Below are positions 46,702 to 56,277 of a stretch of 64,000 nucleotides of DNA, piece after piece. Where the stretch lies: contig NZ_JAJUFQ010000007.1 in assembly GCF_029263665.1 (NCBI RefSeq), positions 62,001 through 126,000 on the forward strand, in the 5' to 3' direction. Below the pieces are notes generated by a model, which was not told the DNA's origin, did not search any database, and worked only from the letters and a program-made list of their open reading frames with translations. The stretch is from Halomonas sp. Lineage in GTDB: Bacteria; Pseudomonadota; Gammaproteobacteria; Pseudomonadales; Halomonadaceae. Each line of letters opens with the position of its first letter. The stretch's first letter is position 1. A program made the translations under genes and the position numbers.

Positions 46702-47841
46702 ATGAACCTGCTTATCTGCCCCGATAGCTACAAGGATGCCCTGTCTGCCCGAGATGCTGCCCGAGCCATCGCAGAAGGCGCCAGGCGCGTCGACCCTGCC
46801 ATCGGTATCGACGAATGTCCGCTGGCGGACGGCGGTGAAGGTAGCCTGGATGCACTGCTTGCCTCTACTGGTGCTGAACGACGTATCGCAACCGTTCAGG
46901 ATGCCTTAGGACGTTCTTGTGAGGCCGCCTGGGGCTGGCACCCCGAATCTCGCACTGCCTATGTCGAACTTGCTGAAGCCAGTGGACTGCAGGCTTTGAC
47001 ACGAGAAGAGCGCACTGCCCTGCACAGCACCACCCATGGAGTAGGGGAACTCATCCGCGCGGCACTGGACAGTGGCGCTCAGCGTCTGCTGGTCACTCTT
47101 GGTGGCAGTGCCACCAATGATGGAGGAGCCGGAATGCTGGTGGCCTTGGGCGCGCGTCTGCTTGATGCTCAAGGCAAGCCCTTGCCCCCCGGTGGCGCTG
47201 CTCTGGAACAGCTCGCCCACTTGGATCTGTCGGAGCTTGATCCCCGACTGGCCGATATCGAAGTAGAGGCCGCCGTGGACGTGGACAATCCTCTGCTGGG
47301 AGAGCGCGGAGCAAGCGCCATCTTCGGCCCTCAGAAAGGTGCCAGCCCAGCAGATGTGGCACGCCTGGATGCCGCTCTGTGTCACTTTGCCGATCATGCC
47401 AGCCAGTTACTGAATGAAGACCATCGCGAACAGCCCGGCACCGGTGCCGCTGGCGGCATGGGCTTCGCTGTTGCGACCTTCTTGCGTGGGCGTCTACGGC
47501 CTGGCATCGAGATGATCATGGAGCAGGCGAACATGGAACAACGCCTAGCCAAGGCAGATCTGGTCATCACCGGAGAAGGCCAGCTCGATGGCCAGAGTCT
47601 GTCCGGCAAGACTCCCATCGGGGTATCGCGCGCGGCCAGTGCCAGACATATCCCTGTCATTGTGCTGGCAGGGCGCATGGCTCCAGGCTGGCAGGCTGCC
47701 TTGCAGGAAGGCGTCAGCGCTGCCTTTGCCTTGGCCGATGGCCCCATGGACCTGGATGAGGCCCTGTCTCGTTGCGCAGAGTTGCTGAGTGACCGCACCG
47801 AGAATCTCGTGCGGACCATCTACGCCACGTGTCGCCACTGA
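46702..47841 (+). CDS. Glycerate kinase
   Basis: This 379-residue kinase of the GlxK/GarK family makes 2-phosphoglycerate (or 3-phosphoglycerate) from glycerate in glyoxylate or glucarate breakdown. Motifs are ICPDSYKDALSA, LADGGEGSLD, GGSATNDGGAGMLVALG and GEGQLDGQSLSGKTPIGV. It stands alone, with no glyoxylate genes nearby. Whether it is GarK or GlxK type cannot be decided, so no symbol is given. Confidence 0.93.
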   Translation: MNLLICPDSYKDALSARDAARAIAEGARRVDPAIGIDECPLADGGEGSLDALLASTGAERRIATVQDALGRSCEAAWGWHPESRTAYVELAEASGLQALTREERTALHSTTHGVGELIRAALDSGAQRLLVTLGGSATNDGGAGMLVALGARLLDAQGKPLPPGGAALEQLAHLDLSELDPRLADIEVEAAVDVDNPLLGERGASAIFGPQKGASPADVARLDAALCHFADHASQLLNEDHREQPGTGAAGGMGFAVATFLRGRLRPGIEMIMEQANMEQRLAKADLVITGEGQLDGQSLSGKTPIGVSRAASARHIPVIVLAGRMAPGWQAALQEGVSAAFALADGPMDLDEALSRCAELLSDRTENLVRTIYATCRH

Positions 47842-47843
47842 AG

Positions 47844-47930
47844 CTCGTACAAGTCAGGCCTCGTACAAGTCAGGATCGAGAAAGCCAGAACCCTGAAAAC
47901 CTGCACTATGAAAATCTGCACTATGAAAAC
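47844..47930. repeat. Two short tandem duplications after glycerate kinase
   Basis: CTCGTACAAGTCAGGC is repeated at 47844-47859 and 47860-47875 with one base change (16 bp). CTGCACTATGAAAAT is repeated at 47901-47915 and 47916-47930 with one base change (15 bp). No gene was found in 47842-48137, which otherwise holds only the dps promoter region and AAGGAGG before dps. Confidence 0.85.
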
Positions 47931-48137
47931 ATAGGCTGTGCGAACAGGTTACCCATGGCGGCAGTTTGATATTGTTCATATGCACAACCGGTCGCGCGCT
48001 GACGGCCCAGAGGTGCTGCCAAATGTCGCAAGCAAATGTCATGCAATCCAGCTATGGTTGCGATACACGGAATTGGCTTTTCTGTCGTCAGTATCACAGA
48101 TAGACTCAACCGCAGAACATGATCAAGGAGGCAATGC

Positions 48138-48611
48138 ATGAGCGACACTAACGCTATCGGTCTACATCAGGGCAGCGCCAGCGATCTGGCCGCCAAGCTT
48201 AATGAGCTGCTGGCCAACTATCAGATTTTCTACATGAACGTGCGTGGCTATCACTGGAACGTGAAGGGCCCCAACTTCTTCGAACTGCACGAGAAGTTCG
48301 AAGAGTTCTACACCGACCTATTAGCCAAGGTCGATGAAGTGGCCGAACGTATCCTGACCCTGGGCCACAAACCGGTACATGCCTACAGCGACTACACCAC
48401 CTTGTCGCGTATCAAGGAAGACAAGGACGTGCATGATGGTGAAGCCTGTGTGCGAGGCGTCCTGTCTGGTTTCCAGACCCTGATCGAATTCCAGCGCGAA
48501 ATCCTCTCCGTGGCTTCCGATGCCGATGACGAGGGCACCGCTTCTCAGATCAGCGACTATATTCGCGAACAGGAAAAGACCGTGTGGATGCTGGGCGCCT
48601 ATCTCGGCTGA
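48138..48611 (+). CDS. dps: Dps/ferritin-like DNA-protection protein
   Basis: Dps forms dodecamers that store iron, use peroxide and protect DNA. The 157-residue product has the ferroxidase site in FYMNVRGYHWNVKGPNFFELHEKFEEFY and DEVAERILTLGHKP. AAGGAGG lies 7 bases before the ATG. The N-terminal tail is short and not Lys-rich, so direct DNA binding is uncertain. It is followed by 15-bp repeats and a terminator. Confidence 0.93.
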   Translation: MSDTNAIGLHQGSASDLAAKLNELLANYQIFYMNVRGYHWNVKGPNFFELHEKFEEFYTDLLAKVDEVAERILTLGHKPVHAYSDYTTLSRIKEDKDVHDGEACVRGVLSGFQTLIEFQREILSVASDADDEGTASQISDYIREQEKTVWMLGAYLG

Positions 48612-48669
48612 TACCCGACACACATCGGCTCTAGCACGAGATCTGGATCGAAGTACTAGTCCATGTACT

Positions 48670-48729
48670 AGGTCTAAAAGCACCAGGTCTAAAAGCACCA
48701 GGTCTAAAAGCACCGAGCCTAAAAGTACC
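48670..48729. repeat. Four 15-bp tandem repeats after dps
   Basis: AGGTCTAAAAGCACC occurs exactly three times (48670-48684, 48685-48699, 48700-48714), followed by one degenerate unit (48715-48729). The array ends where the dps terminator starts. It is too short and has no spacers, so it is not a CRISPR array. Confidence 0.92.
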
Positions 48730-48758
48730 AAGCCCACCTCGACCGGTGGGCTTGTTCA
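48730..48758 (+). terminator. Intrinsic terminator of dps
   Basis: AAGCCCACC and GGTGGGCTT form a perfect 9-bp stem with a 6-base loop, followed by GTTCATTT. It also lies just after the convergent rmuC gene and may serve both. Confidence 0.75.
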
Positions 48759-48768
48759 TTTCATGGTC

Positions 48769-50214
48769 TCAGGGCGTGCTGTCATCAGGCGGTTCATCGG
48801 AACTTTTTCCAGGCGCCAGCGCATCGGCTTCCGCCGCACGCCGCAATGTCGCCGGCAGCGGTTTCTTCATGCGTGCCCCCAGACGCTCAAGCTCAACGGC
48901 CTGAGCCACCAGGCTGCCCTGCCCCCTGGACAGACGATTGATGGCCTGATGATGGCTATCCCGGGCGCGTTCGAGGTGCTTGCCGACATCTTCCAGACTT
49001 TCTGCAAAGCCAGAGAACTTGGCCAGCAAGCGTTCAGCCCGCGCCACGATCAAGCGTGCATTGTCATTCTGGCGTTCCATGCTCCATAGTCCAGCCACGG
49101 TACGCAGGCTGGCCAGCAGGGTGGTGGGTGTCACCACCACCACCTGGCGTTCAAAGGCTTCCTGGAATAACGAGGGATCACGCTCGAAGGCCGCGGCAAA
49201 TGCCGGCTCTATCGGTACGAACAGAAACACGAAATCGGGCGAGTTGAGTCCAGGCAAGGCAGGATAGTCTTTGGCGGCAAGACCACGGATATGGCTGCGC
49301 AGGGACTGCAAGTGAGCGCTCATGGCTGTTTCCCGCTCACTGTCGTCCTCCGCATTCACGACTCGCGTCCAAGCACTCAATGAAACCTTCGCGTCGACGA
49401 TCAGGTGACGCTCTTGAGGCAGGTAGATCACTGCGTCCGGGCGCTGTCGGCCCTGCTCTCCACTGAGAGAGACCTCACGTCGATATTCGATGTCGGGGCG
49501 CAATCCACTGCGTTCCAGCACCGTTTCCAACATCAGTTCACCCCAGCCCCCCTGGGTTTTCTGATCCCCCTTGAGCGCTCGAGCCAAACCCGCCGCCTCT
49601 TCACCAAGACGGGCATTGAGGCCTGCCAGTTGTTCGATCTGGGTCTTGAGCGAGATGCTTTCGCGGCTATGCTGGCCTGTCAATTCCTCGACCCTGCGGC
49701 GAAATTGATCCACCTGCTCGCGAAATGGCCGGAGCAGTGCTTCCAGCCCCTCACGACTCTGAGCCTGAAAGGTCTGCTGACGTTCCTCGAAGATACGTCC
49801 GGCGAGTTGCTGGAATTCGTTCTTGAGTCGCTCCCGGGATTCTTCCAGCAATGCCAGGCGTTCACGGTGATGTTCCTTCAACTGCTCACGCTCCGCCTCC
49901 AGGCGCACATTGCGCTCCCTGGCTTCGGTATGACGCAGGCGAGTCTCGTCGAGAGCATCCTGCAGGCTTTGCAGCTGCTCGCGGCAAGCATCCAACTGGA
50001 CATCGCTGGCAGCCAGCTCCTGCTCGAGCTGACGAGTCTTCTCATCACGCTCCTGCAGGCGAGCCTGCAGCATTTCAGCCTGTTGTCGGGCCTTGAACAA
50101 ATGCTTGCGCCCCTGCCACCAGGCCAGCGCCCCCACGCCGGCCAACACCGAGACACCCCCTAACAGCGATAGCAGGATGGACAGGAGAGGCCCCGAGGGA
50201 TCGACGATACCCAT
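48769..50214 (-). CDS. rmuC: DNA recombination protein RmuC homologue
   Basis: RmuC suppresses inversions at short inverted repeats. The 481-residue product has an N-terminal membrane anchor (about 10-30), a long coiled coil (about 40-200) and the PD-(D/E)XK-like nuclease core with GGWGELMLETVLERSGL, RPDAVIYLP and LIVDAKVSL. The ATG at 50214 is 5 bp after the pepD stop; a GTG one codon upstream is also possible. Confidence 0.93.
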   Translation of the reverse strand: MGIVDPSGPLLSILLSLLGGVSVLAGVGALAWWQGRKHLFKARQQAEMLQARLQERDEKTRQLEQELAASDVQLDACREQLQSLQDALDETRLRHTEARERNVRLEAEREQLKEHHRERLALLEESRERLKNEFQQLAGRIFEERQQTFQAQSREGLEALLRPFREQVDQFRRRVEELTGQHSRESISLKTQIEQLAGLNARLGEEAAGLARALKGDQKTQGGWGELMLETVLERSGLRPDIEYRREVSLSGEQGRQRPDAVIYLPQERHLIVDAKVSLSAWTRVVNAEDDSERETAMSAHLQSLRSHIRGLAAKDYPALPGLNSPDFVFLFVPIEPAFAAAFERDPSLFQEAFERQVVVVTPTTLLASLRTVAGLWSMERQNDNARLIVARAERLLAKFSGFAESLEDVGKHLERARDSHHQAINRLSRGQGSLVAQAVELERLGARMKKPLPATLRRAAEADALAPGKSSDEPPDDSTP

Positions 50215-50218
50215 CACT

Positions 50219-51685
50219 TCAAACCGGACTCCGTGCCAGATCGGTGATCAACGCCTTGAGCAAGCCATAGAATTCTGCCACTGAAGCGATCTCGACACGC
50301 TCGTCAGGGGAGTGAGCACCGCGAATCAACGGCCCGAAGGAAATCATTTCCAGATGGGGGTACTTTCCGCCCAGAATGCCGCATTCGAGCCCCGCGTGAA
50401 TGACCTTGACCTCAGGTTCACAGCCAAGCCGAGTGCGATGCAACTCACAAAAACGCTGGAGCAATGCGCTATCAGGTTGAGGTGTCCAGCCGGGATAGCC
50501 ATTCTCTACCCGAGTATGAGCGCCAATCAGTTCGAACAGAGCCCGAAAGCGCTCCGCTATATCGGCAGTGGCGCTGTCGCGCAGAGAGCGCACCAGAGCA
50601 CACAAATGGAAACGACCGTCGGCAAGTTGCACCACACCAAGGTTGTTGGACGTTTCGACCACATCCGGAACTTCGACACTCATGCGCTCGACACCACAAG
50701 GCGCCGCATGCAGCGCAGCGATCAGCAGACGGCTGGCCTGACGCGCGAGAGCATTTTCGGGTGTCTCATCGGCAATCTTCAGGCTCAGGGAGAGTGCATC
50801 ATCGATCCCTGACAGCTCCGCCTGAATATCCGCTTCCAGCGCTGCCACCCGTGACCTGGCTGCATCAATCTCGTCCCGGGGCAATACGATGGTGGCAAAA
50901 GCTTCCCGGGGCAGTGCATTGCGTAGCGTACCACCGTGGTAACTTGCCAGGCGGGCGCCGCAGGCATCCAAGGCACGTAGCACCCGAACCAGCAGGCGGT
51001 TGGCATTCCCCAGTCCCTTGTGAATATCGATGCCGGAATGACCACCGCGCAGGCCGGTCAGGGCCAGCGTCATGGCCACTTCATCCTCCGCTAGTGGCTC
51101 CTGAGGTAATTGCGCCTCTACATTGACGTCAGCACCACCCGCACAGCCGATATACACTTGACCACGATCCTCGGAATCGAGGTTGAGCAACAACTTGCCT
51201 TCCAGCCATCCCTCAGCCAGGTTCAACGCCCCGCCCATGGAGCTTTCCTCTTCCAGGGTGAACAGCGCCTCCAGCGGACCATGCACAATACCCTCGTCTT
51301 CAAGGGCCGCCAGGGCCGCCGCTACACCGATGCCATTATCGGCACCCAAGGTGGTATGACGCGCCTTCAGCCAGCCATCACGGATCTCTGTGTCGATAGG
51401 ATCCTGAGTGAAATCATGGGAGGAATTGGCATTGGCCTGCGCCACCATATCCAGATGGCCCTGGAGAATCACACCAGGAGCCTGCTCAAACCCAGGACTC
51501 GCCGGTTTACAGATACGCAGGTTACCGTAGGCATCGCGATCATGATCCAGGCCCCGCTCTTCCGCCCACTGCTCCAGCTTGGCCAACAGCGCCGCTTCAT
51601 GGCCAGAAGGACGAGGTGTATTACACAGTGTGCGGAAGTGGCGCCACAGAATGGCCGGAGACAGACTTTCAAGATGTGCGTTCAT
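50219..51685 (-). CDS. pepD: Xaa-His dipeptidase / aminoacyl-histidine dipeptidase
   Basis: PepD (carnosinase-type M20C peptidase) splits dipeptides in the cytoplasm. The 488-residue product has the zinc ligands in ILQGHLDMV, TLGADNGIGVAAALA, TLEEESSMGGA and the C-terminal HAGLECG. The start has AAAGG upstream. A 14-bp tandem duplication lies just before the gene (51696-51723). Confidence 0.94.
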   Translation of the reverse strand: MNAHLESLSPAILWRHFRTLCNTPRPSGHEAALLAKLEQWAEERGLDHDRDAYGNLRICKPASPGFEQAPGVILQGHLDMVAQANANSSHDFTQDPIDTEIRDGWLKARHTTLGADNGIGVAAALAALEDEGIVHGPLEALFTLEEESSMGGALNLAEGWLEGKLLLNLDSEDRGQVYIGCAGGADVNVEAQLPQEPLAEDEVAMTLALTGLRGGHSGIDIHKGLGNANRLLVRVLRALDACGARLASYHGGTLRNALPREAFATIVLPRDEIDAARSRVAALEADIQAELSGIDDALSLSLKIADETPENALARQASRLLIAALHAAPCGVERMSVEVPDVVETSNNLGVVQLADGRFHLCALVRSLRDSATADIAERFRALFELIGAHTRVENGYPGWTPQPDSALLQRFCELHRTRLGCEPEVKVIHAGLECGILGGKYPHLEMISFGPLIRGAHSPDERVEIASVAEFYGLLKALITDLARSPV

Positions 51686-51695
51686 AGCGCCTTTA

Positions 51696-51723
51696 ATATT
51701 GACCTGAAGATATTGACCTGATT
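51696..51723. repeat. 14-bp tandem duplication upstream of pepD
   Basis: ATATTGACCTGAAG (51696-51709) is repeated as ATATTGACCTGATT (51710-51723). It lies 10 bp before the pepD start codon and could change its 5' untranslated region. Confidence 0.85.
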
Positions 51724-51773
51724 CAGAATAGGGAGATGCAATTTAAAGAATTTTCCCCAAGTTTGAAGGCACT

Positions 51774-54146
51774 CTACCCTTGCTGATACCGCTTGGAAAG
51801 ACTATCAAGCCCGTCCAGCAGCGCTGCCACTGTGCTACGCCGCCATTGCTTGACCTGAGCCCTGCCTGTCAGTGACAGCGCATGTGCCAAGGCTGCCTCA
51901 TCACGTCCCTGGAAAGCCCAGGCCGCCAGCCATTGAGCATCGACCGTTGTCAGGCAACCTGCGCCCGCCGCCGTCATTACCAGGTTCTGGATAGCCGGAC
52001 GTGCCAGTGCCGGTTCACGGCCGCCTGCCACCACATCGTTCAGATCCTGCCGTTGGATTGCGCTGATACAAGCCTGCGGCTCTCCTGCCTCTCGCTCTCC
52101 CGCGACAGCCTCCAACAATATCGCCACCAAGGCAGGAGAGAGAGTACGCAGTTCAAACGCCAGCAATCCTGGCAACTGGCACTGGAATCGCCGGGCAAGA
52201 CGCTCGCTCAGCATGTATCCATGCTCGGAGCATGGATGAACCACCATGACGGCATGCTCACCGGTGGCTGCCTCGCGCGTCAGCCCCAGTCGCACAATGC
52301 GGTAGCCCTGGTTGAGCCAGAAGGACAACAACTCTGGATCAGCTCCGAAACTGGCCCCCAACAGGTCAATGCCATCATGTTCAGCCTGCTTCCGGGCCGC
52401 TTCCAACAACCGGCTTCCACCTCCTTGCCTGCGCATCTCGGGATGCACGGCGATACGGCTGATTCGCCTGACACGTGCAGTGAGCGCTTCTCTTTCACCT
52501 GCATGCACGGCCAAGGACTGGGCCAGGAGATGTCCCCGTGGACGCCGTTCACCACGCGCCACGGCCTCGGCCAGCTCAGCCTCGAAGCCGCCTTCATCCA
52601 GACTGACGATGACTCCGGCAGGGGTGCTGGGCTCCCCCAGCAGCATCAAGTGACCACCAGGGGCATCAAGCAATGCACGGAGATCTGCTGGCGTGGTGCG
52701 ATAGTGGGCCTGAACCAACAAACCGAACAATCTGGCCAGGGCCACTTCATTAGTCACCAGTTGATCGGAATCGAACAGACATATGGGCAATCGGCCTGGC
52801 TGGGAGACTGCATCATCGCCAGTGATATCCCCCGGTTCCGCATCCAGTAGCAACAGACGTGACGTGACAATTTCCAGAGGGTCTCCCTGAGCCCAGCGTA
52901 CTGGTGTTTTCAGATGCAAGCTGCGCCATTGCGGCGTCAGCTCATCGAGACGCCGTCGAAAGCGCAGAGCAAAGCCCCTCCCGGAACCTTCATAGCCATG
53001 CTCCGTGGTAGCAAAGGCGATGCGGGGGAAAGCCAGCAGCCACTCAGCCAGCAAGGCAGCAGGAATCGCCGCCGCTTCGTCCACCAGCAGCAAGCGATGC
53101 TGAGTCTTCATGCCGCCGTGAGAATGCCTGCCAGTGCTGCTCTCTTGCCGGTCGAAAGACTTGTCGATCCCAGACACCATGGCGGATAACGCATCGGGCG
53201 CCATGAAGCGTACGCTGCCACCCGTTGCCTCGAACGCGTTGGCGCTACGCTCCCCCTGGGGACACAGTGCAGCCAGACGTTCAAACACAGGGGCTACCGC
53301 ATCCAGTCGTGGAGCCGTCAGTACGATATCCAGCTCCTCATGCCTGGCAGCAGCCTTTTCCAGCAGACGTGCACAGGCAATTCCCAATGCGGAAGACTTG
53401 CCTCGTCCACGATCGGCGGTCAGAACGAAAGGACGACGACGCTTGAGCCGAGTCAGGTTGTCGACCGCCTGTGCCTGATCCAGAGTCAGGCACTCCTCAT
53501 CCTGCACAGGCTCGGACTGCGTGACACTGCCAGCGGGGACATCCTGACATTTCAGCGACTGCCCCGAGCGCCAGCAGGCAATTCCGGGCAACTGCTGGGC
53601 CAGCTCCGCCAACCGCGAGTGAAAGCGCCGCAGATAGCGGCTGGTCATCTGTTCCGGTGTCCATGGATATGCCGCCAGACGCGCATAGTCCGCATCCGGC
53701 CTGGCACCACCATCATCTGGTGTGAGCAATACCAGAACCCCTCCCGCGACCAGAGTTCCCGCAAGCGCTCCCAACGCATCAGGATCCAGCCCATGCCCCG
53801 GCGACAGCGCATCAATCACGACCAGGTCATGCTCGCTTCCCAGCCGGGTCCGCGCCTTGGCCGGAGACAGCCTTGAGCGGGGTTCAATAAACAGACTTGA
53901 GCGGGGGGCAATAGATCGACTTGAGCGAGGGTCAATAGGCTCACTTGAGCTGGCGGGATCTCCTCCTACCCACAACGGCGCCTGCCAATTGCCCTGCAAC
54001 CACCAACCCCTGACCCCTGCCAAACATGCATCCGCTTCACCGGCAGCCCCCGTGACCCATACAAGACCTCGCCAGCGTCGTTCGGAAAGGCTATGTCGCC
54101 AGGACTCCAGCCTGTTGATTTCAAATGACGAAGAACACTGCGACAT
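51774..54146 (-). CDS. tmcA: tRNA(Met) cytidine acetyltransferase
   Basis: TmcA acetylates the wobble cytidine 34 of elongator tRNA-Met with acetyl-CoA and ATP. The 790-residue product has the N-terminal domain, a helicase-like ATPase core with Walker A TADRGRGKSSALG and Walker B LLLVDEAAAIP, a GNAT acetyltransferase core with VHPEMRRQGGGSRLLEAA, and a C-terminal tRNA-binding region. In the N-terminal linker are three-and-a-half copies of an 8-residue repeat (PRSS-type) from a 24-bp DNA repeat. E. coli TmcA is about 670, so this form is longer. A TTG 6 codons upstream is also possible. Confidence 0.93.
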   Translation of the reverse strand: MSQCSSSFEINRLESWRHSLSERRWRGLVWVTGAAGEADACLAGVRGWWLQGNWQAPLWVGGDPASSSEPIDPRSSRSIAPRSSLFIEPRSRLSPAKARTRLGSEHDLVVIDALSPGHGLDPDALGALAGTLVAGGVLVLLTPDDGGARPDADYARLAAYPWTPEQMTSRYLRRFHSRLAELAQQLPGIACWRSGQSLKCQDVPAGSVTQSEPVQDEECLTLDQAQAVDNLTRLKRRRPFVLTADRGRGKSSALGIACARLLEKAAARHEELDIVLTAPRLDAVAPVFERLAALCPQGERSANAFEATGGSVRFMAPDALSAMVSGIDKSFDRQESSTGRHSHGGMKTQHRLLLVDEAAAIPAALLAEWLLAFPRIAFATTEHGYEGSGRGFALRFRRRLDELTPQWRSLHLKTPVRWAQGDPLEIVTSRLLLLDAEPGDITGDDAVSQPGRLPICLFDSDQLVTNEVALARLFGLLVQAHYRTTPADLRALLDAPGGHLMLLGEPSTPAGVIVSLDEGGFEAELAEAVARGERRPRGHLLAQSLAVHAGEREALTARVRRISRIAVHPEMRRQGGGSRLLEAARKQAEHDGIDLLGASFGADPELLSFWLNQGYRIVRLGLTREAATGEHAVMVVHPCSEHGYMLSERLARRFQCQLPGLLAFELRTLSPALVAILLEAVAGEREAGEPQACISAIQRQDLNDVVAGGREPALARPAIQNLVMTAAGAGCLTTVDAQWLAAWAFQGRDEAALAHALSLTGRAQVKQWRRSTVAALLDGLDSLSKRYQQG
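53872..53951. repeat. 24-bp tandem repeats inside tmcA
   Basis: Three full 24-bp units beginning CTTGAGCG start at 53872, 53896 and 53920, and a partial fourth starts at 53944. They keep the frame and encode eight-residue units with the core PRSS or PRSR in a linker of the N-terminal domain that is not conserved in TmcA. Confidence 0.9.
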
Positions 54147-54518
54147 AGGGATCCCGTTAATCAACTTTGGTCTAATTTAAGCGAGTGTTTAAACGCTGAA
54201 ATAACAGCACCGATACAGCAAAGATAACGACAAAAACCCTCATTTATCTGATATATCGACATCTTTTCCTCCACACCAGCCACTCTCGAGGAGATTCATC
54301 TCAATCGCATCAGCCACCAAGGGAGCATCGAACAGAATTCTCGCCCCGTGCTAGCTTGATGTTGCAAGCCAAACGGTCCGGACACCTTGGCACCATCATC
54401 AATGGTCGAACCACATTCCGGAAACCCGAGGCCCTGCGCCATATCATCAGTGCAGAACCCAGTACGAATAACAAATCATCACTTGTACAAGACAAGGACA
54501 AGGGGAGCACAACAAACA
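54147..54518. other. Non-coding gap, divergent tmcA/dctP region
   Basis: I see no gene in this gap. It holds the promoters of tmcA and of the TRAP operon, and the palindrome GTTTAAAC (about 54187-54194) inside a larger imperfect dyad AGCG...CGCT. AGGGGAG before dctP is the ribosome site. The rest has no clear structure. Confidence 0.5.
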
Positions 54519-55619
54519 ATGAACAAGTTTACCTTGACGGGTCTGGCTGCGGGCATCGCCCTGGCCACCCTTTCCAGCCACGCAATCGCCCAGGAAAAGT
54601 GGACCATGACCACCACCTGGCCGGATAACCTGGACCTGATCCAGATCGACCGTCACTGGGCCGAGCTGGTCAATCAACTTGCCGGCGACGAGGTCCAGAT
54701 CGAATTCTATGCCGGAGGCACCCTGATGCCAGGTACCGAGGTCTTCGATGCTACCGAAAGCGGCAGCATCCAGGCTTCCGGTGACTGGCCCGGCTACTGG
54801 GCTGGTCGCAGCCCAGCATTCTCGCCACTGGCGACCACTACCAGCCTGTTCAATGGCGTCGACTACCTGAACTGGATCAACCAATGGGGAGGTTTCGATC
54901 TCTACCAGGAAGTCTACGGCCAGTTCAACATGGTCTATCTGCCCTACGGCATCACCAACAATGAGTCAGGGTTCCGTGGCGGCACACCCATCGAAAGTCT
55001 GGCAGACCTCAAGGGCAAGCGCCTGCGACTGTCCGGTCGTGATCAGGGACGTGTGCTGGAGCAACTTGGCGGTTCCCAGGTCACCTTGGCCGGTGGCGAG
55101 ATCTATCAGGCCATCGAGCGCGGTGTCGTCGATGGCGCAGAGTTCTCCACACCCGGTGTCGATTACAAGGCCGGGTTCTCCGAGGTTGCCGACTACTGGA
55201 TGACACCCGGCTGGCACCAGTCCGCCAGTGTGTTCGGGGTGATGATCAACAAGGAGGCCTGGGACGCCCTGTCAGAGGAAACCCAGGAAAAGCTGAAGAT
55301 CGCCGCCCAGGCAACCATGGCCTGGTCACTGGCCTGGTCCGAGAAAGAGTCCACCAATGGCACGGCCAAGTTCCTCGCAGACGGCACCACCATCCATCAG
55401 CTGTCCGAGGATGACCTGGCCAAGATTCAGGACATCACCAACGAGGTGATTGTGCAAGGTGCCTGCGAAGACCCCATGCATGCCAAGATCTATCATTCGA
55501 TGATCAGCTATCTGCAGGACTACGCACAATGGCGCGACATCTCGGTGCCTTACAACATGAGCCGAGTGACCGACAATCTACCGTCACTGGAAGACATTGA
55601 AGCCTGCATGAACAAGTAG
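54519..55619 (+). CDS. TRAP transporter substrate-binding protein (DctP/TakP type)
   Basis: This 366-residue periplasmic protein has a signal peptide cut after SSHAIA (about residue 24). The mature part has the DctP fold with the ligand-contact segments GKRLRLSGRDQGRVL (Arg for carboxylate) and GAEFSTPGVDYKAGF. The latter resembles TakP, a 2-oxo acid binder, so keto acids or related carboxylates are likely ligands (inference). It is first in a complete TRAP operon with AGGGGAG before the start. Confidence 0.92.
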   Translation: MNKFTLTGLAAGIALATLSSHAIAQEKWTMTTTWPDNLDLIQIDRHWAELVNQLAGDEVQIEFYAGGTLMPGTEVFDATESGSIQASGDWPGYWAGRSPAFSPLATTTSLFNGVDYLNWINQWGGFDLYQEVYGQFNMVYLPYGITNNESGFRGGTPIESLADLKGKRLRLSGRDQGRVLEQLGGSQVTLAGGEIYQAIERGVVDGAEFSTPGVDYKAGFSEVADYWMTPGWHQSASVFGVMINKEAWDALSEETQEKLKIAAQATMAWSLAWSEKESTNGTAKFLADGTTIHQLSEDDLAKIQDITNEVIVQGACEDPMHAKIYHSMISYLQDYAQWRDISVPYNMSRVTDNLPSLEDIEACMNK

Positions 55620-55761
55620 CCTACAGGCCACCGTCATGGCCCATGGTTTATTGCTCGGTGATGGCCGATGGCACTGCCTGCCAGTCCGTCGGCCACCCAT
55701 CTGAGACTCCTCATCTTTTGAGGCCATCCAGGCAGATGCTGACTTCACAGGACCTCCCCTC

Positions 55762-56277
55762 ATGAACAATATTGCCAAGGCCATCGACTGCCTGAACGAA
55801 TGGTTCGGTCGCCTGATCGCGCCATTGATCGCAGTCATCACCATGGTGGTGGTCTATGACATAGCCAGCCGCTTCTTCATAGGCCGACCCAGCGACTGGG
55901 CCTTCGACGTCACCACCATGCTGTTCGGCACCCACTTCATGCTGCTGGCCGCCTATGGACTGCGTCATCACGCCCACGTGGAAGTGGACGTTCTCAAGCG
56001 CCTGCTGTCACGGCGTGGGCGTGCATGGATCGATATCCTCGGTTATCTGATCTTCTTTACACCATTCATCGTGATGTTCCTTGCCTATAGCTGGAAGTTC
56101 TTCGAACGCTCCTGGAGTCGTTCTGAATCCACCTATGGCATCGTTTCCATTCCGGTCTACCCGGTGAAAGCTGTCCTGGTCATTGCGGCAGTGCTGATTC
56201 TGCTCCAGGCCATCGCCATCGTGATACGTGCCATCAATGAACTGCGTGGCACACCGGCAGAGGGAGATGTCCGATGA
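55762..56277 (+). CDS. TRAP transporter small permease (DctQ)
   Basis: This 171-residue membrane protein has four helices and the DctQ segments DIASRFFIGRPSDWAFDVT and HHAHVEVDVLKRLLS. It overlaps dctM by 4 bp (ATGA). The 142-bp gap to dctP is larger than usual in this operon type. Confidence 0.92.
   Translation: MNNIAKAIDCLNEWFGRLIAPLIAVITMVVVYDIASRFFIGRPSDWAFDVTTMLFGTHFMLLAAYGLRHHAHVEVDVLKRLLSRRGRAWIDILGYLIFFTPFIVMFLAYSWKFFERSWSRSESTYGIVSIPVYPVKAVLVIAAVLILLQAIAIVIRAINELRGTPAEGDVR

Noticed and set aside
48670..48729. Possible CRISPR array
   Set aside because: Units are 15 bp, directly adjacent and without spacers; no cas genes are nearby.
49405..50163. Plus-strand frame opposite rmuC
   Set aside because: The coiled-coil part of rmuC gives a Leu/Gln-rich artefact on the opposite strand.
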